Below, piece after piece: positions 52,653-61,287 of a stretch of 64,000 bases of DNA (its first letter is position 1; the number at the start of each line of letters is the position of its first letter). The stretch is from NCBI GenBank assembly GCA_024635555.1, contig JAGXIO010000017.1:1-64000 (forward strand), written 5' to 3'. The position numbers and the translations under genes were made by a program. The notes under the pieces were generated by a model, which ran no database searches, was not told the origin of the DNA, and worked only from the letters and a program-made list of their open reading frames with translations. This DNA is from Saccharicrinis sp. GTDB lineage: Bacteria; Bacteroidota; Bacteroidia; Bacteroidales; Marinilabiliaceae.

Positions 52653-52660
52653 CAAATTTA
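52653..52660 (-). promoter_or_regulatory. Possible -7 box of the lipoprotein gene
   Basis: On the minus strand TAAATTTG matches the Bacteroidota TAnnTTTG box, 87 bases before the ATG. A second match, TATCTTTG, lies further upstream at 52712-52719. No clear -33 TTTG is present for either. Confidence 0.25.
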
Positions 52661-52728
52661 CACCATTATTGTTTATTGCGCTTGGTTTTGCGAGTTTTAA
52701 TAGAAACAAACCAAAGATACTTTAAAAC

Positions 52729-52758
52729 AAAAAAAACCGGAAACAAGTATGTTCCCGG
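52729..52758 (-). terminator. Intrinsic terminator of the beta-helix gene
   Basis: Read on the minus strand, CCGGGAACA-tact-TGTTTCCGG (one G-U pair) is followed by eight T. It lies 33 bases after the stop of the beta-helix gene. Confidence 0.85.
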
Positions 52759-52790
52759 CTCTATATTTACTTTTTAAACAAAAGTTTAAA

Positions 52791-54809
52791 CTATTGCTTT
52801 GTAACCGTTGTGCTAATTATATCTACGCCATTATCTAAGTTTATTTTGTAATTGCCTCTTAGCAGTGGAGCTAGGTTTAATACCATTTTGTTGAGGTTTG
52901 GTTTTGCCGAAAAATAATCTGTCAACATGGTTTGCCCCACTTCGTCTGTAACGGTCACTGTAATATTGGCCACCTTCGAACAGGTGAATTGAATGGCAAA
53001 CAGCCCAATAGTAGGGTTGGGGAAGCTTTTAACTATTTTATAAGTGACATTCACATCATCGGGTAGCTTGGTAACTGTACACGATGTGTTTGAGTTGCCA
53101 TTGCTTAAGCGAATCGTATATACACCCGCAGCTAGGCCACTTAAATCAACCTCAACCTGATTGTTTTGTCCAATACTGGCCTCATCACTTGGCTGAATAA
53201 ACTGGTTGCCCGTATCGTCGGTTGCTGTAATGCTAACGGTGCCTGCTTGTGGTGAGTAATAAGTTACCGATACAATATCCGCCGTTTTATTGGGGGTGTA
53301 GTCTGTTATTTCTATAGGTTTATAGTCGTTGGGCACATATTCAAAAGCTCCAAGGTCTGGGGCAGCACCTAGATATGTATTGGCGTCAATGCCTGCAGCT
53401 CTTAATTCACTTGCAATTACTGTTTCTAAATCAAGTCCGGCATCGATTAAATCACTGCCTGCAACAAGTTTCATAAAATTAACATCAGGCAGCGAACCAT
53501 CGGGTTTACGGGGAGATTTCAGTTCTTGGACATTTAAACTAATAAAATCATCGTCTGTAACCGTGTAGGTTTCGTTTATTCTAAACCAAGGCAAACTACC
53601 AACTTCTTCTGCTGGTGCAAATCTAAAAGTGTTATTATATGTTTCGTAAAATTCACCTACTGATAGAATATAGGGATAACCAGCCGCTGTGATCTCTACG
53701 GGTTTATAAGCTATATTATTATAATATTTAGGAGGGGTTATGCCATTATAAGCATCATTTATAGATATTGATATACTTATGCCGTTGTTATAAAGCGAAT
53801 TGTTATACACCCTAGATTCATTAGGATAATACGGGGCATAAGCTAAATCATATAAACCAAGACCTAAATTACCAGCTGCAATACAATTCTTAAGTACCCG
53901 TCTTACTCCAGTAACATTAGGGCCTACATGAGTATTCCCAATCGCGTCTTGTGTAGCACCGATACCTCTATTAGCTCCATACTTAAAACCATTACCATCA
54001 AGAGCACCGGCGAAACCTTGATTAAATGCCCAGCAGTTATCAAATATCAAACGTCCTGGCCCCGATATATCAAAACCATCATCGCCATTACCCCAAGCAC
54101 GGCAACCATAAAAATAAAGGTAAGTACCGCTTTCAGCATCCATCTTACACCCATCAGAACCATTACCTGGTACAGAACTTACTAAATCTACACAATCATA
54201 TATGTCACAATTAATAAACCGAGTTGTATCAGTAGGTATTTCAGGATATTCAGGATGCCCTGCAACACCCCAATAAGTCATACCTCTACCCCCAACATCG
54301 TGTATAGTCATATTCTCAAAAATCATGTTATGAGTAATACCGTTACCAATACCACAAGCAAGTTCTTGCGAAGTTGGCTGTATAACATTACGTACAGTAA
54401 GACCTTTGAGGTGATACCAGCCAACACGAGTAATATCTAATGCACTATTAAAGCGATTTCCCGTCATATCCACTTGTGAGCAATCAAGGATAGGAACTTC
54501 GCCAGGATAGTTGAAAAATTTAATAGGAGCTTCTCTAGTGCCTGTATTGCCATATCCTAATTCAGGGTCAACTATTACTATGGCATTACCAAATGCATGT
54601 TCCTGTGGATACCAAACGCCCCCCCTAAAATAAACCGTTTCGCCCGCTTGTGCCGTAGAAAAGGCTTTTTGCCATGTTCCCCATGGTCTGTCGTATGTGC
54701 CAGGGCCGGAATCGTTCCCATCTACTGCCACATAATAATCGCCCCCTATGTCCTGTGCCGTAATAAGTAAGGGCACGAACATCAATAAAGTTAATAGTAA
54801 CTTCTTCAT
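52791..54809 (-). CDS. Secreted right-handed beta-helix protein with T9SS type A C-terminal domain
   Basis: 672 residues. A signal peptide (MKKLLLTLLMFVPLLITAQ) is followed by YYVAVDGNDSGPGTYDRPWG, the typical opening of DUF1565/pectate-lyase-like beta-helix proteins. Helix turns then appear (GLTVRNVIQ, MIFENMTIHDVGGRGMTYWG, RLIFDNCWAFNQGFAG), closed by DLGAFEYVP. A PKD-like linker and a T9SS type A signal (KSFPNPTIGLFAIQF, NYKINLDN) finish the protein. Such folds are common in polysaccharide lyases and epimerases acting on uronic-acid polymers; the activity here is inferred. The leader before the ATG contains a repeated ACACAACACAAA string. Confidence 0.8.
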   Translation of the reverse strand: MKKLLLTLLMFVPLLITAQDIGGDYYVAVDGNDSGPGTYDRPWGTWQKAFSTAQAGETVYFRGGVWYPQEHAFGNAIVIVDPELGYGNTGTREAPIKFFNYPGEVPILDCSQVDMTGNRFNSALDITRVGWYHLKGLTVRNVIQPTSQELACGIGNGITHNMIFENMTIHDVGGRGMTYWGVAGHPEYPEIPTDTTRFINCDIYDCVDLVSSVPGNGSDGCKMDAESGTYLYFYGCRAWGNGDDGFDISGPGRLIFDNCWAFNQGFAGALDGNGFKYGANRGIGATQDAIGNTHVGPNVTGVRRVLKNCIAAGNLGLGLYDLAYAPYYPNESRVYNNSLYNNGISISISINDAYNGITPPKYYNNIAYKPVEITAAGYPYILSVGEFYETYNNTFRFAPAEEVGSLPWFRINETYTVTDDDFISLNVQELKSPRKPDGSLPDVNFMKLVAGSDLIDAGLDLETVIASELRAAGIDANTYLGAAPDLGAFEYVPNDYKPIEITDYTPNKTADIVSVTYYSPQAGTVSITATDDTGNQFIQPSDEASIGQNNQVEVDLSGLAAGVYTIRLSNGNSNTSCTVTKLPDDVNVTYKIVKSFPNPTIGLFAIQFTCSKVANITVTVTDEVGQTMLTDYFSAKPNLNKMVLNLAPLLRGNYKINLDNGVDIISTTVTKQ

Positions 54810-55241
54810 TTGTGTTGTGTTTTTGTGTTGTGTTTATATAGTGTTGAATTTGTGTTGCAAGCTTAAGTATTGTTATAACTCGAATAACTATTTAATGTTT
54901 TTTGTAATTAAAATTCTTTATTTATTTTGCTTCTCCAAACAATTGTCAAATTTACGAGTTTTATTCAAAAAAGGTTTCAAACATCTTACTTATCATGTAT
55001 TTTTAACTATTCGTCAATAATGTTTTATGTACTTTCAACAATTTGTCTTCATTGTTGTTGTTTTTACGTTAGAGATTCTTAAATCACACTTATTGCGAAA
55101 CTTTAGCTATGGACAGGCAACGTATAGTTTTTATTGTAACTGAATCTCATCAATTAAATAGATTGTTCTGTCAATAAAAAGCAAGAGTTAATAGATAGAT
55201 TCATTAAATTGTATGAAAACTAATTAATAAACCATTGTATC
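54810..55241. other. Divergent spacer, AT-rich
   Basis: 432 bases between divergently transcribed genes. On the minus strand TAAATTTG (54947-54954) could be the -7 box for the beta-helix gene, with a leader of about 140 bases. On the plus strand only a loose TATAGTTTTT near 55120 is seen. No gene or palindromic element is recognisable. Confidence 0.35.
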
Positions 55242-56063
55242 ATGAAGAAATTGTTAACATTATTAATAGCCGTTAGCGTACTAGGCTTGGTTTCGTGCGA
55301 AAAAAACTCCGGTCCTTCGGAAGTTCCTGGTAATATACCCGGATTCGGAAACAATACCGACGTGAAACCTGAAATAAAAGAGAATTTTGTTTATCCGGAA
55401 GATATTACATTAGAAGGTGTAATTACCGGTGCCTCAAATGAAACAACCACTGCAAGCAATTTAAAATCTGCCAATTCAGGCAATTGGGAATATGGGAGCG
55501 GAGGGGATGTGAAGCTTAAACTTACTCTAAAAAATAATTCCAACACGCCCCGAACCATCTTTTTACCTAAAGGACTTATTTGGGAATCTACTCAAAATGG
55601 GTATCAGCATGGTTTGCAACTTCAAACGGTTTGGATTAGTTTAGCAGGTAAACAATCTAAAGAAGTTATTATTGATTTGTATTGTGCAAATTTCAATTTG
55701 TTGCCATATCCTGGGCATGACGTTGTTTACCATATTTTGGGTGTAACAACTTCTAAAATTATTTGGAGATTTTTGGATATGATTGGCTGGAAGATGATAA
55801 ATTTTGAAATGATTGCAGCAAATCAGTCAAATCCCGGCAATCAACTTAAATCTTCGGAAGGGCCAACGTTTGATGTGATTTCGGCAAGGTTGCAATCGAT
55901 GTTGCATAAGCTTACGGATAATGGAGCGGAGTTCACGGATGAAGATATTGCATTTATCAAAAGTATTCCAGATGTGGAACATGAAACTGCACGAAAATAT
56001 CTAGACAAAGATGTTACTTATCCATTATATTTGGAAGAATATAGTGAAATGGTTAAAAAATAA
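55242..56063 (+). CDS. Hypothetical lipoprotein
   Basis: 273 residues. The signal peptide ends in LGLVSC, with Cys19 as the lipidation site, followed by a Gly/Pro/Asn-rich linker. The middle part (GDVKLKLTLKNNSNTPRTIF, LPKGLIW) looks like an Ig-like beta sandwich; the end (AEFTDEDIAFIKSIPDVEHE) is helical. I do not recognise the family. It is monocistronic: a divergent spacer lies upstream and a terminator downstream. Confidence 0.75.
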   Translation: MKKLLTLLIAVSVLGLVSCEKNSGPSEVPGNIPGFGNNTDVKPEIKENFVYPEDITLEGVITGASNETTTASNLKSANSGNWEYGSGGDVKLKLTLKNNSNTPRTIFLPKGLIWESTQNGYQHGLQLQTVWISLAGKQSKEVIIDLYCANFNLLPYPGHDVVYHILGVTTSKIIWRFLDMIGWKMINFEMIAANQSNPGNQLKSSEGPTFDVISARLQSMLHKLTDNGAEFTDEDIAFIKSIPDVEHETARKYLDKDVTYPLYLEEYSEMVKK

Positions 56064-56168
56064 ATGTAATGATCTGTAAAAGATTAGCAAGCAGTATTAG
56101 CTGTTTATTAATTTCGGAATTAAGTTTATTTAAAACTCAAGCAGTTAGAATATAAACTATTAAATAAG

Positions 56169-56203
56169 AATGGGTAAATCTGGTTTAGATTTACCCATTT
56201 TTG
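56169..56203 (+). terminator. Intrinsic terminator
   Basis: TGGGTAAATCT-ggttt-AGATTTACCCA, a perfect 11-bp stem, is followed by TTTTTG. It lies about 105 bases after the lipoprotein stop. Confidence 0.88.
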
Positions 56204-56275
56204 TAATCGCAATTTTGTAGCTTTTAAATTACAAGTTTAAAACGTTCATCATATTTTGGTGTATTTTAAATCAAA

Positions 56276-56303
56276 TTTGTGGGTATTTACTTGCATAAAT
56301 TTG
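56276..56303 (+). promoter_or_regulatory. Likely promoter of the pglF-like gene
   Basis: TTTG (56276-56279), 16 bases, then TAAATTTG (56296-56303) fits the Bacteroidota pattern TTTG...TAnnTTTG, with a spacer a little short of the usual 19-21. The start codon is 74 bases downstream. Confidence 0.45.
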
Positions 56304-56377
56304 TAATTTGATGATTATTTGTGCAGTCTGGACACCAAACCTAGAAAGATAAGTCGTATAAACTTACATACATAACA

Positions 56378-58279
56378 ATGAAAAGTATTCTATTAAATAT
56401 TTTTAATGGTCGTGTTGTTTCCCCTTGGTGGATTCTGCTGATTGATCTGGGTATTTCGGCAAATGCCTTTGTCCTCGCCTTTATTCTTAGGTTAAACGTT
56501 CAATTAACGGCATATTCGGTTTCCGATATGTTGATTGGGGGTACGTATGTGTTGACGGTTTATTTGGTATCCTTTCTTTTGTTTGGTTCTTACCGTGGAG
56601 TTATCAGGCATAGCAATTATAACGAGCTAAAGCTTTTGGCTGTAGCATGTTTCAGTGCTTTTGTTTTTCTAATATTATCCAGTTCGGTTTTTGAGTGGCT
56701 CCAATATGGCTGGTTTATAGTGCCTCGTTTGGTATTGATATTTCATTTTTTGATGACCATAGTACTCAGCTTTACGTTTAGGATTTTAGTGAAAGAAACC
56801 TATAGTTCATTAACTAAAAAGAATACCTCCACTAATGTGTTTATTTATGGAGCCGGGGATATGGGGCAAATTACGCTTGAAGCTATCCGTAGCGATAAAG
56901 CCAATCAGTATAATGTAGTTGGAATAATAGATGATAACGCGAACATGAAAAACGTTGTGCTACATTCTGTTCCGGTTTTTAGTTGGGAGAAAGCACTGAG
57001 GGTTGGTGAGGCTAAACAGATAGAGGTGGTTATTCTGGCCATTAACCGTATTACAGTTAAACGTAAACACGATATTACAAATGCCTGTTTGGATAAGGGA
57101 TGGAAATTAAAGGTAATGCCCTCGGTGGGCAATTGGGTAAATGGTATTTCCAACCAAAATCAGATTAGGGATATACGCATTGAAGATATACTGGGACGCG
57201 AAGAGATTAGGCTGAATCAACTGCAGATAATGGATGGTTTGGATGGAAAAGTGATAGCGGTTACTGGAGCTGCCGGTTCCATTGGTTCCGAAATAGTGCG
57301 ACAGCTGTTACGCTTTTCGGTTAGAAAAATTGTAATGGTGGACATGGCCGAGTCGGCGTTGTACGATTTACAACAAGAGTTGTTGTTGAGTCATACGGAT
57401 GCACCGTTTAATGTTGTTTTGGCTGATATTACCAATGCGCATCGCATGCAGGAGGTTTTTGATTTATATCGTCCTCAGATAGTTTTTAATGCAGCAGCCT
57501 ATAAACATGTACCCTTATTAGAGGAATTTCCTTACGAAGCTATCCGCGTAAATATTGGTGGGGTGAAGGTGTTGGCCGATTTGGCTATTAAGTATCAAGT
57601 GGAGAAATTTGTAATGGTTTCTACGGATAAAGCGGTCAATCCAACCAATGTGATGGGTGCTTCTAAGCGCATATGCGAAATATATATTCAGGCTTTGTCA
57701 CAATTAAAAGATGTGAAAACTGAGTTTGTGACCACCCGTTTTGGTAATGTGTTGGGTTCAAATGGTTCGGTGGTACCTTTGTTTAAAAGGCAAATAGAAC
57801 GGGGTGGGCCTATAACTGTAACGCACAAAGATATTACCCGATATTTTATGACCATTCCCGAAGCGTGTCAATTGGTTCTTGAAGCCGGCTTTATGGGACG
57901 TGGTGGTGAGATATTTGTATTCGACATGGGTGAACCGGTTAAAATTGTTGATCTGGCCAAGGAGATGGTTCGCCTCTCTGGGTTAAAACTAGGTGAGGAT
58001 ATTGATATTACCTACACTGGACTACGACCCGGAGAGAAATTATACGAAGAACTGCTGGCGTCTAAGGAAAGTACAATGCCTACACATCATGAGAAAATTA
58101 TGATTGCCAAAGTACGGCAATATGAATATGTCATTATCAAAGAGCGTATTAAAGAGCTGTTACTTGCGCTTAAAATGGAAAATAATGAGCACCTCGTGTC
58201 CCGAATGAAAGAGTTGGTACCTGAATATAAATCGCAAAACAGTCAGTATAGTGAGTTGGATAAACAGATGATACAATAG
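56378..58279 (+). CDS. pglF: UDP-GlcNAc 4,6-dehydratase, membrane type (PglF/CapD/WbpM-like)
   Basis: 633 residues. Four membrane helices occupy about residues 10-135. A first Rossmann domain (VFIYGAGDMGQITLEAI) is followed by the catalytic SDR domain: VIAVTGAAGSIGSEIVRQLL, then MVSTDKAVNPTNVMGASKRI with the Met-x3-Lys form of the active site, and TTRFGNVLGSNGSVVPLFK. It makes UDP-4-keto-6-deoxy-GlcNAc, the substrate of the PglE-like aminotransferase at 44.8 kb. It stands under its own promoter between two terminators, so it can be expressed apart from the main locus. Confidence 0.93.
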   Translation: MKSILLNIFNGRVVSPWWILLIDLGISANAFVLAFILRLNVQLTAYSVSDMLIGGTYVLTVYLVSFLLFGSYRGVIRHSNYNELKLLAVACFSAFVFLILSSSVFEWLQYGWFIVPRLVLIFHFLMTIVLSFTFRILVKETYSSLTKKNTSTNVFIYGAGDMGQITLEAIRSDKANQYNVVGIIDDNANMKNVVLHSVPVFSWEKALRVGEAKQIEVVILAINRITVKRKHDITNACLDKGWKLKVMPSVGNWVNGISNQNQIRDIRIEDILGREEIRLNQLQIMDGLDGKVIAVTGAAGSIGSEIVRQLLRFSVRKIVMVDMAESALYDLQQELLLSHTDAPFNVVLADITNAHRMQEVFDLYRPQIVFNAAAYKHVPLLEEFPYEAIRVNIGGVKVLADLAIKYQVEKFVMVSTDKAVNPTNVMGASKRICEIYIQALSQLKDVKTEFVTTRFGNVLGSNGSVVPLFKRQIERGGPITVTHKDITRYFMTIPEACQLVLEAGFMGRGGEIFVFDMGEPVKIVDLAKEMVRLSGLKLGEDIDITYTGLRPGEKLYEELLASKESTMPTHHEKIMIAKVRQYEYVIIKERIKELLLALKMENNEHLVSRMKELVPEYKSQNSQYSELDKQMIQ

Positions 58280-58404
58280 TATTTGCCGTTTTTTATAGCT
58301 ACTATTTTAACTTTCCGTTAGACAATTTGTTTTTTTAATTGGAGGTAACAAATTGTTTTTAATTCCGTATCAAGGAAACTAACTAATTGATTAAACTTTT
58401 TATT

Positions 58405-58653
58405 ATGAGGGAAGATATACGAAAATTTATTGCGGAAACTTCATTTACTAACTTATCCGACATTAAGGATGAAACCTTAATATTCGATGAGGGCATTTTT
58501 GATTCAATGGGACTATTGGGACTAATTAACTTCTTGGAAAGCGAATTCAATGTTGTAACAGAAGATACCGAATTACAAGAAGAAAACTTTGGGAGCGTTA
58601 AACGAATTGCCGCTTTTGTTCAGAAAAAAATAGGTGTAGTTGTTGCTGACTAA
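58405..58653 (+). CDS. Acyl carrier protein, second copy
   Basis: 82 residues from ATG 58405; an in-frame TTG at 58387 is less likely. Ser34 in FDSMGLLGL is the probable phosphopantetheine site. The protein is only distantly similar to the ACP at 41.4 kb. It is a stand-alone carrier 125 bp after pglF and before a terminator; its partner enzyme is not adjacent, so its role is open. Confidence 0.82.
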   Translation: MREDIRKFIAETSFTNLSDIKDETLIFDEGIFDSMGLLGLINFLESEFNVVTEDTELQEENFGSVKRIAAFVQKKIGVVVAD

Positions 58654-58736
58654 ACGACTTTTTACACTACCAATGGAATGTGAGGTGTTTTGCTTTCCAC
58701 CACACGCGTAACTAAGAATTGTAACTTTTAAAGAAG

Positions 58737-58775
58737 AACGTCAAGACAATTCATTACATGTCCTGACGTTTTTTG
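58737..58775 (+). terminator. Intrinsic terminator
   Basis: Arms AACGTCAAGACA and TGTCCTGACGTT (12 bp, one mismatch) around a 10-base loop are followed by TTTT. It closes the pglF-acp unit. The remaining spacer to 59021 carries only the typA promoter. Confidence 0.85.
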
Positions 58776-58991
58776 TATTATCTACTCCTGACGTGTTTGT
58801 TTCATTTCATGAATGTATCGTTATTTGTGATGGTCACATTTATAAATATCAAAGTGCACGCCTATGCATTTTGAGCACAACTGTCTGTTTTTTCCACCTT
58901 TTAATTTGAACCGAACGGTTAAAAACCTTTAAATACAATTGTTTATGCAATTTATTTAAAATCAACAGCAAAAAAAAACCGAAATAAAAAC

Positions 58992-58999
58992 TACCTTTG
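58992..58999 (+). promoter_or_regulatory. -7 box of the typA promoter
   Basis: TACCTTTG is an exact match to TAnnTTTG, 22 bases before the start codon. No clear -33 TTTG is seen; the upstream region is A-rich. Confidence 0.55.
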
Positions 59000-59021
59000 C
59001 ACCCTCATTTTTTATTAATAT

Positions 59022-60818
59022 ATGTACGACATAAGGAATATCGCAATTATTGCGCACGTTGACCACGGCAAGACTACCCTGGTGGATAAAATGTTACTAG
59101 CAGGTAAATTGTTCAAGGATCACCAGGAGGTCAAGGAACTTTTTATGGACAATAACGATCTGGAGCGGGAAAGAGGGATTACTATTCTTTCGAAAAACGT
59201 TTCGGTAATGTACAAAGGCACGAAAATAAACATTATTGATACCCCAGGTCACTCGGACTTTGGTGGAGAAGTAGAACGTGTTTTAAATATGGCCGATGGG
59301 GTTTTGCTTTTGGTAGATGCCTTTGAAGGTCCTATGCCACAGACTCGTTTTGTGTTGCAAAAGGCACTTAGACTAGGGTTAAAGCCCATTGTTGTTATTA
59401 ATAAGGTGGATAAAGCCAATTGCCGCCCTGAGGAAGTTCAGGAAGCAGTTTTTGACCTCATGTTTAACTTAGATGCCGATGAAGATCAGTTGAACTTTGT
59501 CACCCTTTATGGTTCGGCCAGAAACAATTGGATGAGTACCGATTGGAGAAAGCAAACCGATGATATATCGGCTGTATTTGATGCCGTTTTAGAAAATATA
59601 CCTGCTCCTAAAATCATTGAAGGTACGCCACAGATGCTTATCACTTCTTTGGATCACTCCCCATATACTGGACGAATTGCCATAGGACGTGTTCATCGTG
59701 GCCAACTCAAGACCAATCAGCAGGTGGCGTTGATAAGTCGGGATGGCTCAATCACTAAAACTAAAATCAAAGAGATTAATATTTTTGATGGCTTGGGTCG
59801 CACCAAAGTAGACGAGGTGCAATGTGGTGAACTATGTGCCTTAATAGGCTTAGAAAAGTTTGATATTGGTGATACTATTGCGGATGTAGAAAACCCCGAA
59901 GCGCTTGATCCTATTGCTATTGATGAGCCTACCATGAGCATGTTGTTTACCATTAACAACTCCCCATTTTTTGGTCAAGACGGTAAATATGTTACCTCAC
60001 GCCATATCAAAGATAGGTTGGATGCTGAGCTGGAAAAAAACCTGGCTCTTAAAATTGAAAATACCAATTCGGCAGACGCATGGAACGTTTTCGGGCGTGG
60101 CGTGCTTCACTTGGCTATTTTAATAGAAACCATGCGCCGCGAAGGCTACGAAATGCAAATAGGTCAGCCACGTGTAATTATAAAAGAGATAGCTGCCATT
60201 AAGCACGAACCTATTGAAGAACTCACCATTGACCTGCCCGACGAGTTTGCCGGAAGAGCAATTGAGATGGTAAGCCAGCGCAAAGGAGATATGTTGAGTA
60301 TGGAACGTAAAGGCGAACGTGTGGTTATAGAGTTTACCATTCCATCGCGTGGAATTATTGGTTTACGTAACGCAATGCTTACTGCAACTGCCGGAGAGGC
60401 TATCATGGCGCATCGTTTTATCGAGTTTCAACCGTACAAAGGGCATATCGCCAAACGGATTAATGGTTCGCTTATTTCCATGGAAGATGGAGCAGCCATA
60501 CCTTACGCATTGGATAAGTTGCAGGATAGGGGTGAATTTTTTGTGTCGCCACAGGAAAAGATTTACACAGGACAGGTAATTGGCGAAAACAACCGTGACG
60601 GTGATTTAACTGTTAACATCACAAAAACCAAAAAGCTGACCAACATGCGTACCTCAGGTACGGATGATAAAGTACGATTGGCTCCTCCCATTATTTTTTC
60701 TTTGGAGGAAGCACTGGAATATATTCAAGGTGATGAATATGTGGAGGTTACGCCAAAGTTTATTCGTATTCGCAAAATATTTCTGCAGGAGCACGAGCGC
60801 AAACGTCTTCCGAAGTAG
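59022..60818 (+). CDS. typA: Ribosome-associated GTPase TypA/BipA
   Basis: 598 residues, the normal family length. G1 is AHVDHGKTT (Lys17, Thr18), switch II/G3 is DTPGHSDF, and G4 is NKVD. EF-G-like domains II-V and the BipA-specific C-terminal domain ([35 protein letters not shown]) follow. BipA acts in ribosome assembly and stress adaptation. It is a housekeeping gene that marks the right border of the polysaccharide locus. Own promoter and terminator. Confidence 0.97.
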   Translation: MYDIRNIAIIAHVDHGKTTLVDKMLLAGKLFKDHQEVKELFMDNNDLERERGITILSKNVSVMYKGTKINIIDTPGHSDFGGEVERVLNMADGVLLLVDAFEGPMPQTRFVLQKALRLGLKPIVVINKVDKANCRPEEVQEAVFDLMFNLDADEDQLNFVTLYGSARNNWMSTDWRKQTDDISAVFDAVLENIPAPKIIEGTPQMLITSLDHSPYTGRIAIGRVHRGQLKTNQQVALISRDGSITKTKIKEINIFDGLGRTKVDEVQCGELCALIGLEKFDIGDTIADVENPEALDPIAIDEPTMSMLFTINNSPFFGQDGKYVTSRHIKDRLDAELEKNLALKIENTNSADAWNVFGRGVLHLAILIETMRREGYEMQIGQPRVIIKEIAAIKHEPIEELTIDLPDEFAGRAIEMVSQRKGDMLSMERKGERVVIEFTIPSRGIIGLRNAMLTATAGEAIMAHRFIEFQPYKGHIAKRINGSLISMEDGAAIPYALDKLQDRGEFFVSPQEKIYTGQVIGENNRDGDLTVNITKTKKLTNMRTSGTDDKVRLAPPIIFSLEEALEYIQGDEYVEVTPKFIRIRKIFLQEHERKRLPK

Positions 60819-60850
60819 GAAGAAGAAGTTTGGAAAATTATAATATAAGG

Positions 60851-60884
60851 AACGGTTCTTTTTTTTTTAAGAGCCGTTTTTTTT
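60851..60884 (+). terminator. Intrinsic terminator of typA
   Basis: AACGGTTCTT and AAGAGCCGTT (10 bp, one G-U) enclose an eight-T loop and are followed by T6. Confidence 0.88.
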
Positions 60885-60904
60885 AGTTATGTGGGGTTAT
60901 TTTA

Positions 60905-61114
60905 TCATTTCTGTAGGTAGTCTTGGTATATATCCTCTCTCTCATCTTCCCAAAAATCTAATCCCTGGGTTTGAGCAGAAAAATCACGCACTTCATTATC
61001 TGATTGATTCAACTCTTCAATAAAAGTTACAATAACCCTGTATTGTTTTTTCTCGCTTACTTTTTCTGTAAGCCTTATGTTTTTACCATCGTATATTCCG
61101 TTTACAGCAAGCAT
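60905..61114 (-). CDS. Small antitoxin-like protein
   Basis: 69 residues. The opening AVNGIYDGKNIRLTEKVSEK, followed by YRVIVTFIEEL, has the short beta-beta form of small antitoxin or DNA-binding proteins found before PIN or RelE toxins. The acidic tail FWEDEREDIYQDYL is typical of a toxin-wrapping segment. No toxin gene is adjacent: typA converges on one side and the ABC gene lies on the other. It may be an orphan antitoxin. A good -7 box lies 25 bases before the ATG. Confidence 0.6.
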   Translation of the reverse strand: MLAVNGIYDGKNIRLTEKVSEKKQYRVIVTFIEELNQSDNEVRDFSAQTQGLDFWEDEREDIYQDYLQK

Positions 61115-61138
61115 AGTTTTTGTTTTTTATATCTTTCA

Positions 61139-61146
61139 CAAAGTTA
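61139..61146 (-). promoter_or_regulatory. -7 box of the antitoxin-like gene
   Basis: On the minus strand TAACTTTG matches TAnnTTTG exactly, 24 bases before the ATG at 61114. No clear -33 element. Confidence 0.5.
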
Positions 61147-61287
61147 GTGATTTATACTTGAAATGATTTAATGTTACTTTTTATTTCAACACTTCGTTAT
61201 ATTTTTGTAACTATCTGAATGTTAGAGTTTTTGCTGAGTTACGCGATTTTCGCTAACCCCTTGATAATATAGCGTTTGTAAATAAGT

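Noticed and set aside
54748..55020. Plus-strand reading frame in the divergent spacer
   Set aside because: Low-complexity translation, half of it antisense to the beta-helix signal peptide; no family resemblance.
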